Assembly: GCA_900540885.1 (NCBI GenBank)
Contig: UQHJ01000057.1
Location: 1 to 14,278 of the forward strand
Direction: 5' to 3'
DNA: 14,278 nucleotides
Origin: an uncultured Prevotella sp.
GTDB taxonomy: Bacteria > Bacteroidota > Bacteroidia > Bacteroidales > Bacteroidaceae
In this document: piece by piece, positions 1 to 5,359 of the stretch
How the letters are laid out: every line of letters starts with the position of its first letter
How positions within the stretch are numbered: the first letter of the stretch is position 1
Program-made: the position numbers and the translations under genes
The notes under the pieces: model-generated
What the model was told of the DNA's origin: nothing
What the model saw: the letters and a program-made list of their open reading frames with translations, nothing else
Database searches by the model: none

Positions 1-81
1 AGGCAAAAAGAAAGAGAGCAGGATGGGACAGTTCTTTCCTTGCCAAATTGATGCCATAGAGTAATGCGTCGGCCCTGACTC

Positions 82-196
82 GCACTTTCCGCTGTCGTCC
101 ACTGGCCTGTGGACGTGTTTCCACTGGCCAGTAGACGTGTTTCCACTGGGCCTGTGGACGTGCTTCCACTGGCCAGTGGACGACAGCTGAAGGTGC
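82..196. repeat. 22-bp tandem repeats inside a 26-bp inverted repeat
   Basis: Four contiguous units start at 99, 121, 143 and 166. The first two are 22 bp, the third is 23 bp, and the fourth is partial. The unit reads approximately CCACTGGCCTGTGGACGTGTTT, and its first 14 bases form or nearly form the palindrome CCACTGGCCAGTGG. The whole block is closed by an inverted repeat: 91-107 is the perfect reverse complement of 171-187. The match extends outward to 82-107 against 171-196 with two mismatches. A 22-bp period does not keep a reading frame, and no start codon precedes the block, so it is unlikely to be coding. Confidence 0.85.
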
Positions 197-364
197 AAAC
201 TTGATTAATGGTTCAACTGCGTTGTGACTATTCTTGTCGTGCGATTGTAAACAATAGGTAAACATAAAATAGACACGTCGCAGTTAAAATGAAGATACAA
301 TACCAACGAGCAGCGCAGCGAGCGTTGCATTTTTACTTTATTTTTATTACTAACCATAAAGTAC

Positions 365-411
365 AAGTAGCGCAGCAACTGGGACTCATACTCCCTGTTG
401 CTGCGCTACTT
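365..411 (-). terminator. hairpin after the HD-domain gene
   Basis: A perfect 15-bp stem (365-379 with 397-411, arm AAGTAGCGCAGCAAC) encloses a loop that can add four further pairs (381-384 with 392-395). It lies 22 bases past the stop of the minus-strand HD-domain gene, so a terminator role for that gene is likely. The minus-strand sequence after the stem has only a short T-rich run. Its arm is almost the same as that of the hairpin at 7332-7382, differing at 2 of 15 positions. Confidence 0.6.
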
Positions 412-432
412 ATAATAGTTAATGATATATGA

Positions 433-1053
433 TTACTCCACCTCTTCGCGTTCCATGATGCTTGAAGCCAAACTGTCGGCTGCGTGTATGATCATCACCA
501 AGGGGTAGAGATTGTGAGCGGTGTCGAACGAACGCTCGTCTTCATACGAGTTCATGTTCAACCCCCATGCTCCCATGTGCCAACGAATGGCCAACATCTC
601 GGCATCGGTCATTTCGAGTCCACTGCACAATAGGAGAATGACCGACTTCTCGCCATGCCCCATGGGAAAGTTCTTGTAACTCACATTATAGCCTGGCACG
701 TCTTCCCAAACGCCCATTGCATTCTTCTTGCGCTTCATGGTGGGCTTGTAAATGTCGGTCTTGCATACATCGTGTAACAAACTGGCTAAGATGACGCTCT
801 CGCGTGGCGTTTCCTTTTCGAGTGTAGGTTCTAATTCTTTCATTCCTTCCCACACCTTGAGAGCCGCCTTGCAAGTATTGAGTGAGTGCATGACGAGTCC
901 CCCCTTTACGTTGAGGTGGTGACCAGCCGAAGCAGGAGCCTCAAAGAATCCCCATTCCTCTAAGTCGTTGATCACATCGTCTATGCCGTCGCGCTTGCAG
1001 CTACGCAATAATTCTATAAATTCGTTTTTATACGGTGTTAAATCTATATCCAT
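433..1053 (-). CDS. HD-domain phosphohydrolase
   Basis: This 206-residue protein belongs to the HD superfamily, metal-dependent phosphohydrolases that act on nucleotides, nucleic-acid ends or other phosphate esters. Visible metal-site residues are H56 (in GGLVMHSLNT), the HD pair H94-D95 (in SLLHDVCKTD), H133 (MGHGEKS), H159 (RWHMGAW) and D193 (HAADSLAS). This order matches HD domains such as the C-terminal part of the YhaM exonuclease, but there is no N-terminal OB fold, so that specific function is not supported. There is no signal peptide or membrane segment, so it should be cytoplasmic. I start it at the ATG at 1053, preceded by an A-rich leader; the frame runs 14 codons further up only from a TTG. 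The gene stands alone, divergent from the M20 peptidase gene. The substrate is unknown. Confidence 0.82.
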   Translation of the reverse strand: MDIDLTPYKNEFIELLRSCKRDGIDDVINDLEEWGFFEAPASAGHHLNVKGGLVMHSLNTCKAALKVWEGMKELEPTLEKETPRESVILASLLHDVCKTDIYKPTMKRKKNAMGVWEDVPGYNVSYKNFPMGHGEKSVILLLCSGLEMTDAEMLAIRWHMGAWGLNMNSYEDERSFDTAHNLYPLVMIIHAADSLASSIMEREEVE

Positions 1054-1354
1054 TTTTTCTTGATGTTTTATCGTTTTCGGAGCGAAGTTAAACAATAACT
1101 CGCGATTTTGGGTAAAAGCAAATGGCTTTTCTTGCTATTATGAGGCTTTAATGTTAAATTTGCCCTTAAGTAGGTGTTCAAAATAATGTGGACTCGTAAA
1201 TACTAAAATAAATTTGAACACTTACTTATATATTATGGCTATTTCTAAAAATAGCTAGCTTTACGTTTTAAGGTTTATGGGCGTGATGTAACTTTATAAC
1301 CTCATAACCTATAAACTTAAAACCGAATTATTAGAACAACTCTTATAATGTATT
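1054..1354. other. divergent intergenic region with inverted repeats
   Basis: This spacer separates the HD-domain gene (leftward) and the M20 peptidase gene (rightward) and contains no gene. It holds a candidate plus-strand promoter (1132-1162) and a second TAAATTTG at 1209-1216. A 15-bp inverted repeat (1168-1182 against 1213-1227, 14 of 15 positions) overlaps that second motif. There is also a small hairpin around GCTATTT/AAATAGC near 1236-1256 and a loose inverted repeat spanning about 1265-1323. Confidence 0.55.
1132..1162 (+). promoter_or_regulatory. candidate Bacteroidota promoter for the M20 peptidase gene
   Basis: TTG at 1132-1134 is followed after exactly 20 bases by TAAATTTG at 1155-1162. 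This matches the Bacteroidota -33/-7 pattern (TTTG, about 20 bp, TAnnTTTG). It would leave a leader of about 190 bases before the ATG at 1355. The spacing is good, but AT-rich DNA yields such matches by chance. Confidence 0.4.
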
Positions 1355-2725
1355 ATGAAGACCGATAACAACATACGTTCCTATATAAAAGAAAATGAGG
1401 CGCGCTTTCTTGACGAACTCTTTAGTCTTATTCGCATTCCGAGCATAAGTGCTGAACCTGCTCACAAAGCCGACATGTTGCAATGTGCCGAACGTTGGCG
1501 TGAACTGCTCATAGCAGCTGGTGTTGACCATGCTGAGGTAATGCCTTCGGCAGGCAATCCGCTTGTCTTTGCCGAAAAGCACGTTGATGACGATGCACCA
1601 ACGGTGCTCGTTTATGGTCACTACGATGTGATGCCTGTCGACCCATTGGAACTTTGGCTGTCTGTTCCATTTGAACCAGAAGTGCGCGATGAACGCATTT
1701 TTGCTCGTGGTGCTGACGACGATAAAGGGCAGAGCTTTATTCAGCTCAAGGCATTTGAATATTTGGTACGTACTAGACAACTCAACCACAACGTAAAGTT
1801 TATATTCGAAGGGGAAGAGGAGATAGGTTCACCCTCGCTCAACGGATTTCTGCAACAACACCACGACTTGTTAAAGTGCGACATTATATTGGTGAGTGAT
1901 ACCTCGATGTTAGCTGCCGACTTGCCTTCTCTCACTACGGGATTGCGCGGATTGGCTTATTGGGAAATAGAGGTGACAGGGCCTAACCGCGATCTGCACA
2001 GTGGACATTTTGGTGGAGCGGTGGCCAATCCAATAAATGTGTTGTGCGAAATGTTGGCGCAAGTGGTTGATAAGGACGGACGCATAACCATACCTCACTT
2101 TTATGATGAGGTGGAGGATATATCGGCCGAAGAGCGTGATATGATAGCTCACATACCATTTGACGAAACACGTTACAAACAAGCCATTGGCGTTGAAGAG
2201 TTGCGAGGCGAAAGAGGGTATTCAACCATAGAGCGTAATGCTTGTCGTCCATCGTTCGACGTTTGCGGCATTTGGGGTGGACACACGGGTGAAGGGGCAA
2301 AGACGGTGTTGCCGTCAAAAGCCTATGCCAAGGTGTCAACTCGTCTTGTGCCACATCAACAGCATGAACGCATCTCTCAACTGTTCATTAATTATATTGA
2401 AAGTATTGCGCCTAAATGCGTGAAAGTAAAGGTAACGCCCATGCATGGTGGCGAGGGCTATGTATGTCCTATTAATTTGCCAGCCTATAAGGCGGCCGAA
2501 GCTGGATTTACTGCAGCTTTTGGCAAACGACCTTTGGCCGTTCGCCGTGGGGGAAGCATACCTATTATTAGTGATTTTGAGCGCGAGCTGGGTGTGAAAA
2601 CCATATTAATGGGCTTTGGGCTTGAAAGTAATGCCATTCACTCGCCTAACGAAAACATGCCGCTTGACATGATTCGTCGTGGCATTGAGGCCGTTGTAAC
2701 TTTTCATCTAAATTATAATTCTTAG
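1355..2725 (+). CDS. M20 family metallodipeptidase
   Basis: This 456-residue protein is a di-zinc M20 peptidase of the PepV/carnosinase type, which cleaves dipeptides or short peptides in the cytoplasm. The metal ligands and catalytic residues are all present: H89 and D91 in YGHYDVMPVDP, the bridging D122 in RGADDDKGQ, the general base E155 and ligand E156 in EGEEEIGS, D182 in SDTSM, H215 in DLHSGHFGG, and the final ligand H429 in AIHSPNE. The inserted dimerisation lid spans roughly residues 205-320. Length is normal for the family, and there is no signal peptide. The ATG at 1355 has no clear Shine-Dalgarno sequence, as is usual in this phylum. The GH123-type gene follows in the same direction, but a strong hairpin between them argues against a tight operon. 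The exact peptide specificity cannot be read from sequence. Confidence 0.92.
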   Translation: MKTDNNIRSYIKENEARFLDELFSLIRIPSISAEPAHKADMLQCAERWRELLIAAGVDHAEVMPSAGNPLVFAEKHVDDDAPTVLVYGHYDVMPVDPLELWLSVPFEPEVRDERIFARGADDDKGQSFIQLKAFEYLVRTRQLNHNVKFIFEGEEEIGSPSLNGFLQQHHDLLKCDIILVSDTSMLAADLPSLTTGLRGLAYWEIEVTGPNRDLHSGHFGGAVANPINVLCEMLAQVVDKDGRITIPHFYDEVEDISAEERDMIAHIPFDETRYKQAIGVEELRGERGYSTIERNACRPSFDVCGIWGGHTGEGAKTVLPSKAYAKVSTRLVPHQQHERISQLFINYIESIAPKCVKVKVTPMHGGEGYVCPINLPAYKAAEAGFTAAFGKRPLAVRRGGSIPIISDFERELGVKTILMGFGLESNAIHSPNENMPLDMIRRGIEAVVTFHLNYNS

Positions 2726-2765
2726 TTGACGAGTTGACAAGTTAATGAGTTGACGAGTAAGTTTG
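2726..2765. repeat. 8-bp tandem repeat tract (TTGACGAG type)
   Basis: Directly after the stop of the M20 gene, five in-phase octamers run from 2726: TTGACGAG, TTGACAAG, TTAATGAG, TTGACGAG and the degenerate TAAGTTTG. The same octamer recurs in phase at 4886-4941. Confidence 0.75.
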
Positions 2766-2793
2766 TATTTCTTCGGAAACTTACTTGTCAACT
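2748..2793 (+). terminator. hairpin between the M20 and GH123-type genes
   Basis: Arms 2748-2764 and 2777-2793 pair at 16 of 17 positions (AGTTGACGAGTAAGTTT with its near-complement) around a 12-base loop. It starts 22 bases after the M20 stop and partly reuses the octamer tract as its left arm. It lacks a clean T-run, so termination is probable but not certain. The GH123-type gene begins 33 bases beyond. Confidence 0.5.
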
Positions 2794-2826
2794 TATACCT
2801 TCGTCAACCATTCCCTAAAAAAAGAT

Positions 2827-4494
2827 ATGAAACTACCTTTATTACTTGCCTTTGCTGCATTGAGCACAAGCGTGCAAGCGCAAACGAATGATAAACTCTT
2901 CGTGTCATGGGGTTCAAAGGACGTACACTATGCTGCTACCGAACGCCCTAATCAAAAACTTACGACCGACACCGTATTACAAGCGTGGCGTGGCGAACGT
3001 GCTGCCATGCAAGCGATTATCTATGCTCCCAAGACGGTGGGCAAACTCCGCGTACGACTCACCGAACTGAAAAGCGGACGCAATACGTTGGCTGTGAATA
3101 GCGCACAAGCGCGATTTGTGAATTACGTCACGACCGACAATTATCAATACTGTGGCTATCACCCTGCAACGCTTACTCCTTATCAAGTGCCCGATGTGAT
3201 AGACCTTGACGTTGCTCAACAAGTGGACGAGGGCACGGCACACCCTGTGTGGTGTACCATTGAAGTGCCGCAAACAGCCGCGCCTGGCAGTTATGCAACA
3301 CAACTTGAGGTGGTGGACGATGCGACGCAAAAGGTGGTCAATCGTTTGCGCCTTAACGTGAAGGTGAATGCACATGCGCTCCCTACACCGAAGGAGCAAA
3401 AGTTTCACGTAGACTTTTGGCAGCAACCGTATGCGGTGTCGCGCTACTTAAATGTGGCGCGTTGGAGTGACGCTCACTTTGAGGCGCTTCGGCCTTATCT
3501 TCAGCTCTTGGCGCGCAGTGGACAAAAGGTGGTGTCGGCTATTCTCTTTTACGAGCCTTGGGGCGACCAAAGCAACGATAAGTTTGATGCGATGATTAAG
3601 ACGACGAAGGGGCGTGACGGACAGTGGCATTACGATTACACCGTGTTCGATCGTTGGGTTGCGCTCTGTGCAGAGTGTGGTATTGACGAACAAATCAACT
3701 GTTTCTCAATGGTGCCTTGGGATATGACTTTCCGCTATTACGATGAAGCTACGGGCAAGGACGTTGACCTTAAAACGACGACTTCAAGTAAGGAGTATAA
3801 GGAGCTTTGGAGCAATTTCTTAAAGTCGTTTGCTACTCATCTAAAACAAAAAGGGTGGTTTGACAAGACTTGTATCGCCATGGACGAACGCGGACTTGAT
3901 AATATGCTTGATGCGTACCGTGTAGCGCAAGAGGCCGTGCCTGGTATCAAGATGGCTTTGGCTGGTACTTATCACCCCGAATTGCTCGACAAACTTTATG
4001 ACTATTGCATAGGCTTTGGTGAAGCATTTACGGCCAACGAGTTAGCTGCACGTAAGGCGAAGGGCTATAAGAGTACGACTTACACTTGTTGCAGTAACAC
4101 GGAGCCAAACCTCTTCTCCAACAGTCTGTCGGCCGAAGCGGCTTACATTCCCGTATGGTGTACGGCCAACGGCTTTGAGGGCTACTTGCATTGGTCGTGG
4201 ATGAATTGGACGGACAGTCCGCTCTCTGACACGCGTTTCCGTCTTTTTGCTCCAGGAGATACGTATCTTATCTATCCTGGTCCTCGTTCGTCGGTGCGCT
4301 ACGAACGATTTATCGAAGGCATCGCTTTGGCCGAAAAGGTGCGCTTACTGCGTGAGGAATATCAACGCACGAATAACACTGCGGCACTTAATCAACTCAA
4401 CGAAATGGTCAGTGCCTTCCAACCCGCTGGTATTCCGCAAGGCCGCACCGCAGCCGAAATGGTCAATGCCTTGCAACAGTTGGTGAATAAGTAG
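2827..4494 (+). CDS. exported GH123-type glycoside hydrolase (former DUF4091)
   Basis: This 555-residue protein begins with a signal peptide (MKLPLLLAFAALSTSVQA, cleavage after A18) and no lipobox cysteine, so it is exported, probably to the periplasm. Residues 20-185 form a beta-rich N-terminal domain. Residues about 190-500 match the GH123/DUF4091 catalytic barrel, including the adjacent acidic pair D353-E354 (CIAMDERG), which fits the substrate-assisted Asp-Glu pair of GH123 beta-N-acetylgalactosaminidases. The C-terminal family signature is also present: LHWSWMNWTDSP (454-465) and APGDTYLIYPGP (475-486). The likely role is release of terminal N-acetylhexosamine from host or microbial glycans. 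The start is the ATG at 2827, because the upstream extension begins with a TTG inside the hairpin arm. No SusC/SusD or other glycan genes are in the window. Substrate is inferred from the family only. Confidence 0.85.
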   Translation: MKLPLLLAFAALSTSVQAQTNDKLFVSWGSKDVHYAATERPNQKLTTDTVLQAWRGERAAMQAIIYAPKTVGKLRVRLTELKSGRNTLAVNSAQARFVNYVTTDNYQYCGYHPATLTPYQVPDVIDLDVAQQVDEGTAHPVWCTIEVPQTAAPGSYATQLEVVDDATQKVVNRLRLNVKVNAHALPTPKEQKFHVDFWQQPYAVSRYLNVARWSDAHFEALRPYLQLLARSGQKVVSAILFYEPWGDQSNDKFDAMIKTTKGRDGQWHYDYTVFDRWVALCAECGIDEQINCFSMVPWDMTFRYYDEATGKDVDLKTTTSSKEYKELWSNFLKSFATHLKQKGWFDKTCIAMDERGLDNMLDAYRVAQEAVPGIKMALAGTYHPELLDKLYDYCIGFGEAFTANELAARKAKGYKSTTYTCCSNTEPNLFSNSLSAEAAYIPVWCTANGFEGYLHWSWMNWTDSPLSDTRFRLFAPGDTYLIYPGPRSSVRYERFIEGIALAEKVRLLREEYQRTNNTAALNQLNEMVSAFQPAGIPQGRTAAEMVNALQQLVNK

Positions 4495-4525
4495 GGCATA
4501 AAAGTTGTTATGACGAATGGCGTGA

Positions 4526-4590
4526 AAATAGGGCCTCTCCCCCTATCCACTCCCCAGTCGGGGAGGGAGTAGGGGGAGAGGCCGCTATTT
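4526..4590. terminator. bidirectional terminator-like C/G-rich hairpin
   Basis: This long inverted repeat lies between convergent genes. Arms 4526-4555 and 4560-4590 pair along nearly their whole length, with one bulged base and three mismatches, around the short loop AGTC. The A-rich left edge and T-rich right edge (ATAG ... CTAT) suit termination in both directions. The right arm ends on the first bases of the stop codon of the minus-strand membrane-protein gene. The C5/G5 blocks stand out from the surrounding sequence, so it may be a dispersed element. Confidence 0.7.
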
Positions 4591-4873
4591 ATCCAAACAC
4601 GGTGACTATTCCACCAATGCTAATAAGAAGAGAGATGATGGCGATAGCTATGCTGTGCTTGTTGTAACCACAGCGCCATGCGTTGAGGCTGGTGAAGAAG
4701 CCGATGATGGGTAAGAACCACAGAAGTTGGGTGGCCATGTAGAGCAGAAAGCGAACAAAGGCGCTATCGCTCGTACCAAAAGGTTGTGCCCCGAATAAGT
4801 ACACAGGACAGATAAGTAAAGGTATAAGGCTTAGCCCCGTTAAAGCTAAAAGCCATTTTGGAAATTCTGACAT
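4589..4873 (-). CDS. small three-helix membrane protein, unknown function
   Basis: I do not recognise this 94-residue protein. It has three clear hydrophobic segments at about residues 8-28, 39-62 and 74-92, separated by short polar loops. The middle loop contains the only dense cluster of charged or polar residues (NAWRCGYNKH, 64-73). There is no signal-peptide cleavage site, so it should be an inner-membrane protein. It starts at the ATG at 4873 and ends inside the right arm of the convergent terminator. It is the last gene in a leftward series after the C10 protease and DUF1934 genes, separated from the latter by 74 bases of octamer repeats. It could be in the same transcript, but nothing shows a shared function. 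Confidence 0.65.
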   Translation of the reverse strand: MSEFPKWLLALTGLSLIPLLICPVYLFGAQPFGTSDSAFVRFLLYMATQLLWFLPIIGFFTSLNAWRCGYNKHSIAIAIISLLISIGGIVTVFG

Positions 4874-4885
4874 TTTATTTTTAAG

Positions 4886-4941
4886 TTAACGAGTTGACGG
4901 AGTGATGGGTTGACGGGTTTTTAAGTTGACGAGTTAACCCT
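4886..4941. repeat. 8-bp tandem repeat tract (TTGACGAG type), second locus
   Basis: Seven in-phase octamers fill most of the gap between the DUF1934 and membrane-protein genes: TTAACGAG, TTGACGGA, GTGATGGG, TTGACGGG, TTTTTAAG, TTGACGAG and TTAACCCT. The unit and phase are the same as at 2726-2765, although the genes around it differ. Confidence 0.7.
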
Positions 4942-4947
4942 AAGAAA

Positions 4948-5358
4948 TCACCCCAAGAAAGTAAACTCCACCGTTAGCACGTTGTCGGCCACTTGTTTGC
5001 CAGCGGCTAACATCGTGTAGCGCGCTTCGAAGCGCCCACCTTGTGCATCAACCTTGAATGATGCACTGTGAGTGTAAAGGCTAAAGTCGAGCGAACCGTT
5101 GGGCGTGGTGTAAAGGCAAGGCAGAAGTTTACCCTCGACAAAGGTCATGCGCGACTCGGTATGACCGTGACGCTTCAAGTCGGCAAGGCCTTCGGTAAGG
5201 AGCAACGTGGCTGTGCCCTTGTTTTCCTTTTCGGTGTAGCGCAGCATGATGCCGTTTTCTTCAATTAAGCAACCACCTACAGACTCGGTGCGAATGAGGT
5301 CTTCACCATTCTCGGTGGTTGAAACGAGTAAGGTTTGTATGTTTGCTTTCTTCAGCAT
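4948..5358 (-). CDS. DUF1934 (YwiB-like) small beta-barrel protein
   Basis: This 136-residue protein matches the DUF1934/YwiB family, small lipocalin-like beta-barrels of unproven function. The visible pattern is alternating short strands with GTATLLLTEG (48-57), a conserved positively charged RHGHTESRMTF stretch (63-73), then LYTTPNGSLDF (82-92) and a final run ending in LTVEFTFLG. It has no signal peptide or membrane segment, so it should be cytoplasmic. Its ATG at 5358 lies one base after the stop codon of the C10 protease gene, which implies co-transcription and probably coupled translation. This placement, a leaderless lipocalin-like protein directly behind a secreted papain-fold protease, resembles staphostatin genes behind staphopains, so an inhibitor or chaperone role for the protease is possible. 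The family call is fairly firm; the inhibitor role is inference only. Confidence 0.72.
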   Translation of the reverse strand: MLKKANIQTLLVSTTENGEDLIRTESVGGCLIEENGIMLRYTEKENKGTATLLLTEGLADLKRHGHTESRMTFVEGKLLPCLYTTPNGSLDFSLYTHSASFKVDAQGGRFEARYTMLAAGKQVADNVLTVEFTFLG

Positions 5359-5359
5359 A

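Larger units (their letters stand above)
1..432. other. non-coding left end with structured repeats
   Basis: No gene-like reading frame is visible in this stretch. It holds a nested tandem and inverted repeat (82-196) and a strong hairpin just past the stop of the HD-domain gene (365-411), each listed separately. Between them there is a weak inverted repeat (215-226 against 274-285, 10 of 12 positions) and a short stem followed by a T-rich run near 304-345. I cannot assign either one. Positions 1-80 may belong to the flank of a gene outside the window, but nothing in them can be identified. Confidence 0.6.

Noticed and set aside
82..196. CRISPR-like array
   Set aside because: The 22-bp units touch each other with no spacers, and no cas genes are in the window.
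2796..2803. TACCTTCG as the promoter of the GH123-type gene
   Set aside because: It departs from TAnnTTTG at a conserved base, and the upstream element is TTCG rather than TTTG; too weak to list.
2785..2826. Longer start for the GH123-type gene from a TTG
   Set aside because: It lies in the hairpin arm and would bury the clear signal peptide 14 residues inside the protein.
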